Part shown: in pieces, positions 7,249-16,150 of the stretch
Layout: each line of letters opens with the position of its first letter
Numbering within the stretch: position 1 is the stretch's first letter
Source of the DNA: WHSW01 sp963821025
Lineage (GTDB): Bacteria; Actinomycetota; Thermoleophilia; Solirubrobacterales; 70-9
Length of the DNA stretch: 64,000 nt
NCBI GenBank assembly: GCA_963821025.1
Contig: CAWGCG010000004.1
Location: 372,001-436,000, forward strand
Direction of reading: 5' to 3'
Position numbers and translations under genes: made by a program
The notes under the pieces: model-generated
Told to the model about the DNA's origin: nothing
Database searches by the model: none
The model's input: only the letters and a program-made list of their open reading frames with translations

Positions 7249-9596
7249 CCGGGGTCGCACTCGATCGGCGCGGCGTCCCAACGCCGAGCCTGGGCCGCCA
7301 GGCCTCGGCCGCGACGGCCGCGGGTCCGCGCCTTTGGGTCGAGCTCGCCCTGTTCACCGCGCTCGCCGGCTTCGCGCTCATCCAGTGGGCCCGCCTGGTC
7401 GTCGATCCGCCCGGCCTGCGGCTGCTCGCGGCCCTGGCGATCGTGGTCGCCGGTGCGGGCGTGATCGGACTCGCAACCCGCCGCTGGCCCGAGCGGTTCG
7501 GACGGCTGTTCGCGGTCGCCGTTGGCGTTGGCGCGACCCTCGCGGCGATGGTCGTGGTCGGGCTGCCGGCGCGCCTGCTGGCGCCGACGAACTGGTCGGA
7601 GCTCGCCGACAACCTCAGCACCGGCCTGGCGGGGATGCAGCAGAACGACCTGCCTTACAACCACGCCGACGTCTGGACCCGGCTGGCGTTCCTCCTCGGC
7701 GGCCCGCTGGGGATCGGACTCGCGGCCACGGTCGGCTTTTGGCCCGGTCGCCGGCGGTCCGCGGCACGGGTGGCGGCGCTGGCGATCGTGGTCGGGCTCT
7801 ACGGGGTAGCGGTCACTCTCGACGCGCCCGACTCTGAGCTGTTGCTCGGGATCGTGCTGCTGCTCGTGGCCGCCGCCTGGCTGTGGTTTCCACGGCTGGC
7901 GCCCCGGCGCGCGGCGATCGCCACGGCGGCCATCCTCGCTGCGGGCGCCGTGGCCGTGCCTGCAGCCGCCCGCCTCGACCCGGGCCAGCCATGGTGGAAC
8001 TACGAGTCCTGGCATTGGTTCTCCGGCGAACACACGGTCACCTTCGACTGGGACCACAGCTACGGGCCGCTGGAATGGCCTCAACGGGGCACCGAGCTGC
8101 TCCAGGTGCGCAGCACCAGACCGCTGTACTGGAAGGCGAGCGTGCTGGACCGCTTCGACGGCTTCACCTGGCAGCGGGCCCAGGCGGACGATGTGCTCGC
8201 CGCCGCGGAGCGCTATGCCCGGCGCCGGACGCCAGGGGCACGGCTGCCCGACCGCCATCGCGAGTGGTTGACCCAGGCCAGCTTCGAGGTCACGGCACTG
8301 GAGAGCGGAGTGGTGATCGGCACCGGCACCACCCAGGCGGTCCAGGGCCTCAACGGTGTCCGGATCAGCGCCGACGGCACCCTGACCCGTGAGGGAGCGC
8401 CGCTGTCGCGCGGCGACGGGTACTCGGTCCTCTCCTATTCGCCCCAGCCGACCGCCGAGCAGCTGCGTGCGGCTCCGGCGCACTACCCGGAGCGAAAGTT
8501 CCGGCCGTCGACGCTGGTCGGCCTACCGGCGACGGTCGCCCCGACCTTCGAGACGGACCCCTCCGACGACGGCCCGGTCAGCGGCGGCTTCGCGCCGGGT
8601 CGCCCGCGGGCGATGCCGTTGTGGCCACAGCGTGCCGACGCGTCGCTCGAGGCCGAGATGCTCGCCTCGCCCTACGCGGAGACCTATCTGCTCGCCCGGC
8701 GCCTCTCCGCCGGCGCCCGGACGCCCTTCGATGCTGTGCGCTCGATCGAGCAACAGCTGCGAACCGGCTACAACTACTCGCCCAACGTTCCCCAGCACAC
8801 CTATCCGCTGGCTTCGTTTTTGTTCGAGGACCAGGCCGGCTACTGCCAGCACTACGCCGGTGCGATGGCCTTGATGCTGCGGATGATCGGGATCCCGAGC
8901 CGGGTCGTCTCGGGGTTCGCCCCCGGGAGCCTGAACCAGGAGGGCGAGGTCTATGAGATTCGCGATCTCGACGCCCACGCCTGGGTCGAGGTCTACTTTC
9001 GCGGGATCGGCTGGGTCACCTTCGATCCGACCCCCGCCGCCGCGCCCGCGGCTTCGCAGACGGTCAACTCTGAGCTCGGCACCTTCTTTCGCGGCCGCGG
9101 GGCCGTCGCCGATCAGGGCGAGGGCCGAATCCAGAGCCTCGAGGAGGGGATCGGCGGCGGCGTCGTCCCGGAATCGGGCGCCGACGGCGACGCCGGGCCC
9201 TGGGCGACGGTAGGGCTGATCGCCGCGGCGCTCGCCGGGCTCGGCGGCGCGGCGGCGGCGGTGATCTTCTGGCGCCGCCGCCGGGCGCTCGCCGCCGGGG
9301 GCTCGGTCGAGGCTCAGCTCGAAGAGCTCCGCCGGGCGCTCGAGCGGCTCGGCTGGCCGGTATCGGGGGAAACCACACTGCGCAGCCTCGAGCGTCGCTT
9401 CCCCGGCGCCAGCCGCAGGGCGTTGGTCAGCTACGTCGCTGCGCTGCGGGCCCACCGCTTCGCTGCGGCGAAGCCGCCACCGCCCGGGCCGGCGGCGAGA
9501 CGCTCGATGCGGCGCGCGCTGTCGGCGGGGGGCGGGCCAGGCCGCCGTTTGCGCGCCCTGCTCGCGATCCCCCCCGGCGGCCCCGCCGGCAGTTGA
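7245..9596 (+). CDS. transglutaminase-like membrane protein (TgpA type, DUF3488/DUF4129)
   Basis: The 783-residue protein has about six to seven N-terminal membrane helices (to near residue 240), a large extracytoplasmic part with a transglutaminase-like papain fold, one late membrane helix near residues 650-670, and a cytoplasmic C-terminal DUF4129-like tail. The catalytic triad is visible as Cys534 in GYCQHYAG, His578 in DAHAWVEVY and Asp594 in FDPT. The family crosslinks or cleaves proteins outside the membrane; the substrate is unknown. Third gene of the MoxR-DUF58-TGase unit. Confidence 0.93.
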   Translation: MTGVALDRRGVPTPSLGRQASAATAAGPRLWVELALFTALAGFALIQWARLVVDPPGLRLLAALAIVVAGAGVIGLATRRWPERFGRLFAVAVGVGATLAAMVVVGLPARLLAPTNWSELADNLSTGLAGMQQNDLPYNHADVWTRLAFLLGGPLGIGLAATVGFWPGRRRSAARVAALAIVVGLYGVAVTLDAPDSELLLGIVLLLVAAAWLWFPRLAPRRAAIATAAILAAGAVAVPAAARLDPGQPWWNYESWHWFSGEHTVTFDWDHSYGPLEWPQRGTELLQVRSTRPLYWKASVLDRFDGFTWQRAQADDVLAAAERYARRRTPGARLPDRHREWLTQASFEVTALESGVVIGTGTTQAVQGLNGVRISADGTLTREGAPLSRGDGYSVLSYSPQPTAEQLRAAPAHYPERKFRPSTLVGLPATVAPTFETDPSDDGPVSGGFAPGRPRAMPLWPQRADASLEAEMLASPYAETYLLARRLSAGARTPFDAVRSIEQQLRTGYNYSPNVPQHTYPLASFLFEDQAGYCQHYAGAMALMLRMIGIPSRVVSGFAPGSLNQEGEVYEIRDLDAHAWVEVYFRGIGWVTFDPTPAAAPAASQTVNSELGTFFRGRGAVADQGEGRIQSLEEGIGGGVVPESGADGDAGPWATVGLIAAALAGLGGAAAAVIFWRRRRALAAGGSVEAQLEELRRALERLGWPVSGETTLRSLERRFPGASRRALVSYVAALRAHRFAAAKPPPPGPAARRSMRRALSAGGGPGRRLRALLAIPPGGPAGS

Positions 9597-9598
9597 GC

Positions 9599-10213
9599 GT
9601 GAGCGGCGGGTTTGCGCCCACCGAAATCGCCGACGGCCTCTGGCGCTGGACCGCAGCTCACCCGGGGTGGCAACCCGGCCCCCCGGAAAGCACCGCCGAC
9701 TGGCCGCGCGAGGTCGGTTCGCTGTTGGTTCAGTCGGGGGATGCCGCGGTCTTCATCGACGCCCAGCTACCCGACCCCGCCGACGCCTTCTTCGCCTGGG
9801 CCGACCCGCGGATCAAAGAGAGCGCACGGGCGATGGCCCTGACCACGATCCGGTTTCATCGCCGCAGCCGCGATCGTCTGGTCGAGCGCTACGCGGCGAC
9901 GACCTCGCGCGCACGCTCCGCGCTTCCCCCGGAGGTCGAGCCGAGACCGCTGCGCGGCGCCGGCGAGGTCGCCTTCTGGCTCAGCCGGCAGCGAGCGCTG
10001 GTGCCGGGCGACAGCGTCCTCGGCGCGCCCGGCGGCGGACTGCGCCTGTGCCCGCAATCCTGGCTCGGCTACCTGTCGAGCGGCTTGACCCTCGCCCGGA
10101 TGCGCGAGCTCCTGCGCCCGCTGCTCGAGCTGCCGATCGAACGCGTGCTGGTCAGCCACGGGGAACCAGTGCTCGGCGACGGGCGCAGGGCACTGGCGGC
10201 GGCGCTTCGATGA
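9599..10213 (+). CDS. MBL-fold-like protein lacking clear metal ligands
   Basis: This 204-residue product shows metallo-beta-lactamase-like strands (LLVQSGDAAVFIDAQLP, GEVAFWL, PGDSVLGAPGGGLRLCP, ERVLVSHGEPVL). The HxHxDH zinc motif is missing; only the final VSHGEPVL strand keeps a His. It may be a degenerate, non-metal member. Start taken as GTG 9599, three bases after the TGase stop; TTG 9593 is an alternative. Its stop overlaps the next ATG as ATGA (10210-10213), so it belongs to the same operon. Confidence 0.68.
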   Translation: MSGGFAPTEIADGLWRWTAAHPGWQPGPPESTADWPREVGSLLVQSGDAAVFIDAQLPDPADAFFAWADPRIKESARAMALTTIRFHRRSRDRLVERYAATTSRARSALPPEVEPRPLRGAGEVAFWLSRQRALVPGDSVLGAPGGGLRLCPQSWLGYLSSGLTLARMRELLRPLLELPIERVLVSHGEPVLGDGRRALAAALR

Positions 10214-10611
10214 AGCTCAGCGGGGTGCTCGAAACCTGCATCTATTGCTCTGCGTCCGAGCGCGCCGAGGTCGAGCGCTTCTACGCCGAGACGCTCGAGC
10301 TGCGTCCAGTCCTTCGCTGGCCCGACGGGACCGCGCTGCGGGTGGGGGCCGGGGTCCTGCTCGTGTTCGAGCGCGAGCGCCTCGCCCGCCGCGAGGGCCC
10401 GATCGCGCGCCATGGATCGACCGGCCCCGGGCATGTCTGCCTGCTCGCCACCGACGAGGACGACTACCAAGCCTGGCGCCGGCGTCTCGCCGACGCCGGG
10501 GTGGAGATCACCCACGACCAGAGTTGGAGCGAAGGTCGGCGGTCTTTTTACTTCGCCGATCCGGCCGGCAATCTGATTGAGATCACAAGCGCCGATATCT
10601 GGCCGCGATGA
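10210..10611 (+). CDS. VOC family (glyoxalase/bleomycin resistance-like) protein
   Basis: This 133-residue protein has the beta-alpha-beta-beta-beta repeat of the VOC fold: FYAETLELRPVLRW early, GHVCLLATDEDDYQAWRRRL in the middle and FYFADPAGNLIEIT at the end. The middle His (GHV) and last Glu (IEI) fit metal ligands, whereas the first position, ETCIYC, has no His. Members are dioxygenases, isomerases or thiol transferases; none can be assigned here. Translationally coupled to the MBL-like gene by ATGA. Confidence 0.82.
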   Translation: MKLSGVLETCIYCSASERAEVERFYAETLELRPVLRWPDGTALRVGAGVLLVFERERLARREGPIARHGSTGPGHVCLLATDEDDYQAWRRRLADAGVEITHDQSWSEGRRSFYFADPAGNLIEITSADIWPR

Positions 10612-10709
10612 GCGCTCGGACCGAGCGGGCGCTGGTCGAGCACGAGCTCAACCGCCGGCCTCGGACGCGGGTTTCACCGCTGAATCGGGTCGCGGATCAG
10701 CCGGTGTGA
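10608..10709 (+). CDS. possible 33-residue peptide at the operon end
   Basis: An ATG at 10608 overlaps the VOC stop as ATGA, continuing the coupling pattern of this operon, and opens a 33-codon frame rich in Arg ending at TGA 10709. It overlaps the 3' end of the opposite-strand gene at 10697-10906 by 13 bp. No family is recognised and the coupling may be chance, so this is a weak call. Confidence 0.2.
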   Translation: MSARTERALVEHELNRRPRTRVSPLNRVADQPV

Positions 10710-10906
10710 GAAGCGTCGTCGTCGCCGTCCTCGGGCCGCAGTTGGCCGGCCACCCGGCCGAGCCGGTTGGCGACCATCAGCAGGTCGTCCTGCATCACCG
10801 TCGCACTCGGCTCGCGACCGACGCGCTCTGATCCGACCAGGCCGATCAGCTCGAGCAGCTCGGCGCGGATCCGCGAGATGCGGGTGTAGAGGATCGCCTC
10901 GGTCAT
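10697..10906 (-). CDS. small hypothetical protein
   Basis: A 69-residue soluble, helical protein (MTEAILYTRISRIRAELLE...) with an acidic C-terminus. ATG 10906 is preferred; an upstream in-frame ATG at 10930 would add eight residues. No family is recognised. It faces away from the aminotransferase gene and converges on the VOC operon. Confidence 0.45.
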   Translation of the reverse strand: MTEAILYTRISRIRAELLELIGLVGSERVGREPSATVMQDDLLMVANRLGRVAGQLRPEDGDDDASHTG

Positions 10907-11141
10907 CGTCTGCTCCGCGTCATCACACACCTGTCTTGTGCCTCGACACCGAGTTCAGCAGAGATTGAGCCCGAAGGCGTCAGTTTGGACGAATCGCGCT
11001 CCATCTGAGGCAAATTCGACCGGCCGGCTGATTTGGGCACCAGAATGCGACCGGTGCGCAACGGATGCCGACGCTCCACTGCGACCTCAGGCGAAGGTAT
11101 AGCTTTGCCATGAGCGAGAACGAAGTCGGCGGGAGGTGGCC

Positions 11142-12509
11142 ATGGCCGACCTGACCGGGATCAATCCAGCCCGCGTGCGAGAGCTCGAAGAGCTGGAGAA
11201 CGCTCGCTTCGTCGCCGAACGGCCCCGGTCGATGGCGCTTCAGGCGCGCGCGCGCCACTCGATGCCGCGAGGCGTGCCGATGGCGTGGATGGACGACCTC
11301 TACGAGCACCCGCCGGTCTGGGTCTCCCACGGCACGGGCTCCAGCTTCATCGACGTCGACGATCACACGTACCTCGACATGTACGTGGCGGACATGAGCG
11401 CCTTCTGCGGTCATGCGCCGGGCCCCATCGTCGACGCAGTGGCCGATCGGGTGAAGCTCGGCAACCAGTTTCTGCTGCCCAACGAGGACGCGATCACCGT
11501 CGCCGAGCACCTGGCTCACCGCTACGGGATGCCGAAGTGGCAGTTCACCCTTTCGGCCACGCAGGCGAACACCGAGGTGATCCGCCTCGCGCGTGAGTTG
11601 ACGGGACGGGAGATAGTGCTCATGTTCGACGGCAAGTACCACGGCGAAGGAGATACGACGCTGGTGGTCGAGGAGGGTGGGGAACTGGTTCCCGAGCACC
11701 GCGGTCTGCCCCCGGGTATCGCCTCCCAGGCGCGAATCGTCCAGTTCAACGACGTAGCCGCGCTGGAGGCTGCGCTCCAGCCGGGCGACGTGGCTCTCGT
11801 TCTGACCGAGCCCGCGATGACCAACGCGGGGTTCCTGCTACCCCAGCCCGGATACCACGCGGCGCTCCGCAAGGCGACCCGCGGCGCGGGCACCCTGCTC
11901 GCGATCGACGAAACCCACACGCTCGTGTGCGCCTACGCCGGTCTCGCCCAGGACTGGGGGCTGGAGCCGGACTTCCTCACGCTGGGCAAGGCCATCGCGG
12001 CAGGCGTCCCCCTGGCGACCTACGGAATGGGCGACGAGATCGCCTCGCTGATCGCACCGCCGGAGGAGTCGCGGGTGGTCTCGGGAGTCGTCGTGGACGA
12101 GATCTCAACCGGCGGCACCCTGTTCGCGAACGCCCTTTCGATGGCGGCCGGGCGGGCTGCCCTGCTCGACGTCCTCACCGAGGAGGCGTTCGAACGCACC
12201 GCCTCGCTTGGCGAGCGGGTGGCTGCCGGGTTGCGGGCTGCGATCGGGAGAGCCGGGCTGCGCTGGAGCGTGGCGCAGTACGGCGCGCACGCCTCCTACT
12301 TCTTCGCGCCCGAGCCACCCCGCGACGGCGCGGGCTCGCGCGCCGCCGACGACCCTGGCCTGCGGGCGCTGATCCGCGTGTTCATGGCCAATCGCGGAGT
12401 TTGGGAGTCGGGGTGGTGGCTGGGACCCACGGTGTCCGTCGCCCACGGAGGCGACGACGTCGACCGCTACCTCGAACTGTTCGAGGAGTTCCTCGGCGAG
12501 GTGACTTGA
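11142..12509 (+). CDS. class III PLP-dependent aminotransferase (glutamate-1-semialdehyde aminomutase-like)
   Basis: This 455-residue fold-type I PLP enzyme has FCGHAPGPIVDAV near residue 90, SATQAN for the phosphate-binding turn, the cofactor Asp in AIDETHTL and the Schiff-base Lys in LTLGKAIAAGVPL. Class III members transfer amino groups from omega- or alpha-amines, or shift them within one molecule. The resemblance is to the GSA aminomutase subgroup, but heme synthesis is not implied because no hem genes lie near. The start at ATG 11142 has a clear GGGAGG site 5 bp upstream (11131-11136). A weak -10 (TATAGC, 11098-11103) precedes it. The stop lies one base before the tRNA-derived repeat that borders the island. 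Confidence 0.85.
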   Translation: MADLTGINPARVRELEELENARFVAERPRSMALQARARHSMPRGVPMAWMDDLYEHPPVWVSHGTGSSFIDVDDHTYLDMYVADMSAFCGHAPGPIVDAVADRVKLGNQFLLPNEDAITVAEHLAHRYGMPKWQFTLSATQANTEVIRLARELTGREIVLMFDGKYHGEGDTTLVVEEGGELVPEHRGLPPGIASQARIVQFNDVAALEAALQPGDVALVLTEPAMTNAGFLLPQPGYHAALRKATRGAGTLLAIDETHTLVCAYAGLAQDWGLEPDFLTLGKAIAAGVPLATYGMGDEIASLIAPPEESRVVSGVVVDEISTGGTLFANALSMAAGRAALLDVLTEEAFERTASLGERVAAGLRAAIGRAGLRWSVAQYGAHASYFFAPEPPRDGAGSRAADDPGLRALIRVFMANRGVWESGWWLGPTVSVAHGGDDVDRYLELFEEFLGEVT

Positions 12510-12510
12510 G

Positions 12511-12552
12511 TGGAGCTAGGCGGGCTCGAACCGCCGACCGCCTGATTGCGAA
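12511..12552 (-). repeat. left att: 3' half of tRNA-Ala(CGC)
   Basis: These 42 bases match 24556-24597, the anticodon-loop-to-discriminator half of the intact tRNA-Ala(CGC), at 41 of 42 positions (the one difference is at 12540). The orientation is the same. The 5' half of a tRNA is absent. This is the pattern left when an element integrates into a tRNA 3' end and restores it with its own copy. Confidence 0.85.
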
Positions 12553-12673
12553 GCGGGGCGCCTTCGCACCACACAAAGTCGCGTTGATCGGCTCTATCAA
12601 GCGGATTCCCACACGTGGAGCCGCTAATCCAAGGGCGTCGGATAGCCGTGGATGTCTGCGGATGTCGCTCGAT

Positions 12674-12702
12674 TTGGGCACTGGAACGTGGTTAGTGCCC
12701 AA
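12674..12702. terminator. 8-bp inverted repeat, possible terminator
   Basis: TTGGGCAC (12674-12681) and GTGCCCAA (12695-12702) form a perfect stem with a 13-base loop. It lies between the left att copy and the end of the convergent SulP gene, a fitting place for a terminator, but no T-run follows. The rest of 12553-12742 shows no gene. Confidence 0.35.
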
Positions 12703-12742
12703 TGCTCACCGTTGAGTACCGCATGGTCATGCGCGGCTCGAC

Positions 12743-14428
12743 TCAGCGCCTTGCAACGAGCTGCGTCACAGCCTGGGCGACAGTCGGATAGCCGTAGTCG
12801 AGGATCGACTCGCCCGGGGCGGCACCGAGGACATCACGAACCTGACCGACGTCGCGTGCGATCACCATCCGTACGCCGTTGGCTCGCAGCTCTCGCGCCA
12901 CCTGGTCGAGCACCTGGGCGGCGGTCACATCGATAAACGGCATCGTTTCCGCGTCGATGACGACTGCGTGAACGTGGTCGCGTCGGGCCGCGCTGCGGAT
13001 CTCGGCCGCGACCGACCCGGCATTGGCGAAGAACAGCCCGCCTTCGATCCTCAACACCGTGATGCCCTCGACACGCCCGTTGTCCGGATGCCGCTCGAGA
13101 TCAGAGAAGTGACCGCTGATCCCGGGAACTCTGCCGAGCTCGGCGACCGGCGGCCGGGAAGCACGGTAGAGAAGGAGCAGGAGCGAGATCAGTACTCCGA
13201 TGAACAGCCCCGCCAAGGTGCCGAAGGTCATCACCCCGAGCATCGCGGCGACCGCGGCAATGAAGTCCGCTCGAGCCGCGAAGCCGTACGCGCGCCCGAG
13301 CCTGCTGCTGTAGACGCGGTAGAAGTCGCGTAACGCCGCGAGGTCGATCAGGGCGATCAGGGCGGCGATTACGATCGCCGCCAGAGTCGCCACGGGCAGG
13401 CTCTCGAAATAGCCGGTGAGAAAGAGCAGGGTGAGCATCGTCAGGGCGGCGGCGATCAGCCCGACGAGCTGGGTCCGTCCGCCGGCGGTGCTGTTCACGG
13501 CTGTCTTCGAGAGGCTCCCGTTGACGGCGAAGCCACCGGAGATCCCGGCGCCCAGGTTTGCGGCGCCGAGACCGATCAGCTCGCGGTTCGGGTCGATCTC
13601 CCGGTGTTCTCGCTGGGCATAAGTCTTCGCGGTCCCGAGGCTCTCCGCAAAGCCGACGAGCATCACTCCCAAGGCCGCAGCCATCAGGGCCCCGAAGCGG
13701 TCGAGGCTGACGTCGGGGATACCCAGCGAAGGCAAGCCGGGGTCGATCGAGCCGACGATCAGGACTCCGTGAGCGCCGAGGTCGAACAGCTCAACTGCGC
13801 CGATTCCCAGGACCACGACCGCCAGTGGCCCTGGGATTGCCGGCGCCAGTCGAGGGAGCCCGAAAAGCACCGCGAGGGACCCCACGCCGACCAGAAGCGT
13901 GAGGCCTTCGGTCTGGTTGATATTGGTCAGGAAGTCCCAGACCCTCTCGAAGAAGTCGCCGCTGCCGGGCTCAACTCCGAACAGCTTCGGTATCTGGCCG
14001 ACGATGATCGTCAGCGACAGACCGACGATGAAACCCTTGAGCACGGGCTCGGAGATGAAGCTCGCGAGGAACCCGAGCCGCAGGAGCCCGGCGATCAACG
14101 CGGCGAGCCCGACGCAGATCGCGAGCGCAGCCGTCGTCGCGACGAACTGGCTTCCGTCGCCCGCGACCGCGTTCCCGACAACCGCAGCAGACAGGGCGGC
14201 GGCGGCGGCGGATGGACCGGTGATCAGCTGGCGGGAGCTGCCGAGTGCCGCGTACAAAACCAATGCGGCCGGCGCAGCGTAGAGGCCGACGACGGGTGAG
14301 ACTCCGGCGATCGTCGCGTAAGCCAGAGCCGAGGGCACGAGAACGGCCCAGACGGTCAGCCCGGCGACTACGTCCCCGCGAGCCCAGTCACGCTGGTAAG
14401 CCCTCAGCGATGGAAAAACGCGTCTCAC
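12743..14428 (-). CDS. SulP family anion transporter with STAS domain
   Basis: This 561-residue protein has the SulP start DVVAGLTVWAVLVPSALAYA (about 19-38), some twelve to fourteen hydrophobic segments, the NGSLSKTAVN region typical of SulP, and a C-terminal STAS domain (about 440-555) with VIDAETMPFIDVTAAQVL. SulP carriers move sulfate, bicarbonate or other anions; the substrate is not deducible. The start is GTG 14428. No carbonic anhydrase or sulfate assimilation gene is near. It is the first gene inside the island. Confidence 0.9.
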   Translation of the reverse strand: MRRVFPSLRAYQRDWARGDVVAGLTVWAVLVPSALAYATIAGVSPVVGLYAAPAALVLYAALGSSRQLITGPSAAAAALSAAVVGNAVAGDGSQFVATTAALAICVGLAALIAGLLRLGFLASFISEPVLKGFIVGLSLTIIVGQIPKLFGVEPGSGDFFERVWDFLTNINQTEGLTLLVGVGSLAVLFGLPRLAPAIPGPLAVVVLGIGAVELFDLGAHGVLIVGSIDPGLPSLGIPDVSLDRFGALMAAALGVMLVGFAESLGTAKTYAQREHREIDPNRELIGLGAANLGAGISGGFAVNGSLSKTAVNSTAGGRTQLVGLIAAALTMLTLLFLTGYFESLPVATLAAIVIAALIALIDLAALRDFYRVYSSRLGRAYGFAARADFIAAVAAMLGVMTFGTLAGLFIGVLISLLLLLYRASRPPVAELGRVPGISGHFSDLERHPDNGRVEGITVLRIEGGLFFANAGSVAAEIRSAARRDHVHAVVIDAETMPFIDVTAAQVLDQVARELRANGVRMVIARDVGQVRDVLGAAPGESILDYGYPTVAQAVTQLVARR

Positions 14429-14556
14429 GAAGCTTCACCGGGGAAGCCAACCTACCCTCCGATGCGAGCCGCTGGCGCTCAGGGCACCGAGGCGCGGAGT
14501 CCGAATCAACGTTCCGCCACGGCTGGCTCAATCAGAGGGCACTGAACTCAATGACC

Positions 14557-15699
14557 TCAACGTGCCAGTTCTTTGAGTGCATCAGCGATCGCAGCGACGT
14601 CGGAACTGTCGTTGTATCCGTGCAGTGAGATCCGGATGCCGCCACCGCGGGAGCTGACGATCACGCCATATTCGGCCGCCAGCGTTGCTTGGACCGCCGA
14701 CGCACTGAGAGTTGCGTGCCGCAAGGAAACGATGTGACCGCATGCGCTGCCTCCGCCAAGCGCTCGAAACGGCGTCCAGCCGAAGGGTTCCACTTGACCG
14801 GCTAGCTCTTCAGCGAGAACGCGGGAGTGTTCGGCGAGAGCCTCTGCGCCAGCTTCGGCAAGCAGCGCAAGCGACCGACTCAACCCGACTGCCGAGCAGT
14901 ACGACATCGTGGATAGTTCATACCGTCGAGCGTCGTCGGCCAAGACAAGCGTTTGCGCGGTGAAGTTGAAGGGGTCGCTGGCTCCCTTCCATCCGATGAT
15001 CCCCGGCGTGGCGGCGATGAGCTCGTCAGATACAGCCAAGATCGCGACGCCGCCGTGCGCAGAGAGCCATTTGTAGCCGCTGCAGACGAGCGCATCCGCG
15101 GACCATTCCCGCATGCTGACCGAGGCGGCGCCAGCGAGCTGCGTAACGTCCACGACGATCTTCGCGCCCACCTCGTGAGCCCGTCGTGCGACGGCCGCAA
15201 CGTCGAGCGCCGTACCGGTCGCATACTGCACCGCACTGACGCAGACCACCGAGGTGGAGCTTGAGACCGCCTCAATCAAGGCCGCGCTTAGGTCCGTGTG
15301 TGGGCTGTCCTCCACCCAACGGACCGCGGTGCCCAATCTATCCCGGGCCGCCAGCCAGGGATAGGTGACGCTTGGGAAGTCCGTGGGTACCAGGACTACC
15401 TCGCCAGAGTTAGTGGCGAGGGCCGCTGCCATTTGGCTGAGACCCTCGCCTGCTCCCCCAATGATGGCGATGCAACGCGACGGCGCGTCCAGCAGCGTCG
15501 CGGCCGCCGCCCGCAGATCGTCGAGCACGCGAGCCTCGGCCACGTCAGACATTCGCACGTTGCCGTGCTGGGCAACATCGTGGAGAAAGGCCGTCATTGC
15601 CTCGACTGAGTCGCGCGGGATGAGGCCCAACGACGCCTGATTGAGATACAGGCTATGGCTCAATGCCTCGTACTGGTCGCGTGTTATCAGAGCGCGCAT
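14557..15699 (-). CDS. class V aminotransferase-fold PLP enzyme (cysteine desulfurase-like)
   Basis: A 380-residue fold-type I PLP protein. The cofactor Asp is in VVDVTQLAGA, the Schiff-base Lys in CSGYKWLSAHGG, and an Arg that should bind carboxylate in GGGIRISLHGYND near the end. It lacks the Cys loop of IscS/SufS, so desulfurase activity is doubtful; kynureninase- or isopenicillin-epimerase-like chemistry is possible. RBS AGAGGAG precedes the ATG at 15699. Codons end in A or T more often than in neighbouring genes, which suits acquired DNA. Its leader seems to derive from an NTF2-like gene (see 15713-15760). Confidence 0.8.
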   Translation of the reverse strand: MRALITRDQYEALSHSLYLNQASLGLIPRDSVEAMTAFLHDVAQHGNVRMSDVAEARVLDDLRAAAATLLDAPSRCIAIIGGAGEGLSQMAAALATNSGEVVLVPTDFPSVTYPWLAARDRLGTAVRWVEDSPHTDLSAALIEAVSSSTSVVCVSAVQYATGTALDVAAVARRAHEVGAKIVVDVTQLAGAASVSMREWSADALVCSGYKWLSAHGGVAILAVSDELIAATPGIIGWKGASDPFNFTAQTLVLADDARRYELSTMSYCSAVGLSRSLALLAEAGAEALAEHSRVLAEELAGQVEPFGWTPFRALGGGSACGHIVSLRHATLSASAVQATLAAEYGVIVSSRGGGIRISLHGYNDSSDVAAIADALKELAR

Positions 15700-15712
15700 G
15701 ATCTCCTCTCAT

Positions 15713-15760
15713 CACGCGTGGCGTTGCGCGTCGCACGACCTCGACGTTCTCCTGCGACAT
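15713..15760 (-). pseudogene. 5' stump of an NTF2-like gene
   Basis: The reverse strand from ATG 15760 reads MSQENVEVVRRA, nearly the same opening as the intact NTF2-like gene at 16151 (MSEENVEVVRAI), and then loses all resemblance. The upstream bases also match: GATACT lies 9 bases before both ATGs (15770-15775 here, 16136-16141 there). The stump frame runs on for 33 codons and overlaps the start of the class V PLP gene. Confidence 0.65.
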
Positions 15761-15894
15761 CGCCCGCGCAGTATCTCTGGAGTGCCCCCGTTTCAACGGA
15801 CTCTCTTTATTGAGTCTTCGGCGTTTGCGACATCCAGGGGAACGTCCCCGAGCCGCCAGTCGGTTGGGGGGCGGGCTTCGGTCGCTGTGGCCGC

Positions 15895-15984
15895 TCAGTC
15901 GCGTCCGAACAGCGAGCTGCCGACCACGTAGAAGAGCGCTGTCCCGGCGAACAGCGCGAGTGCCGTGTACGCCGTCGGAGACGA
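15895..15984 (-). pseudogene. C-terminal membrane-helix fragment
   Basis: The reverse strand encodes about 30 residues ending at TGA 15895-15897: PTAYTALALFAGTALFYVV followed by GSSLFGRD. This is a complete hydrophobic helix with a short polar tail, as at the end of a permease (APC-type is one option), with no start or upstream body. It abuts the integrase remnant on the other strand. Function lost. Confidence 0.4.
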
Positions 15985-16126
15985 CGCTTGTCTTTCCTGA
16001 TGTCGACGGCACGCCGTGGACTCTGGCTGCCTACCAGTCATGGCGCCGTCGGGCGTTCAAGCTGCGCGGCTGACGCGGCCGGGCTGGTGCGCGTCAGGCC
16101 GGACGACCTCCGCCACAGCTTCGCAC
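15981..16126 (+). pseudogene. tyrosine recombinase (integrase) remnant, frameshifted
   Basis: From 15981 one frame reads TTLVFPDVDGTPWTLAAYQS and WRRRAFK, typical of the middle of a phage-type integrase, then hits TGA at 16071. A second frame from about 16063 reads AADAAGLVRVRPDDLRHSFA, which contains the HxxR-side box of tyrosine recombinases (LRHSFA). The N-terminal part, the first catalytic Arg and the final Tyr are all absent. This is the likely ghost of the enzyme that inserted the island. Confidence 0.72.
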
Positions 16127-16150
16127 CGGCGGCGGGATACTGGGGTGGCG

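Noticed and set aside
12490..12715. Short plus-strand peptides such as RARTADRLIA near the att repeat
   Set aside because: These come from reading a tRNA fragment as protein; the same artefact occurs at the intact tRNA-Ala (GGLEPPTS).
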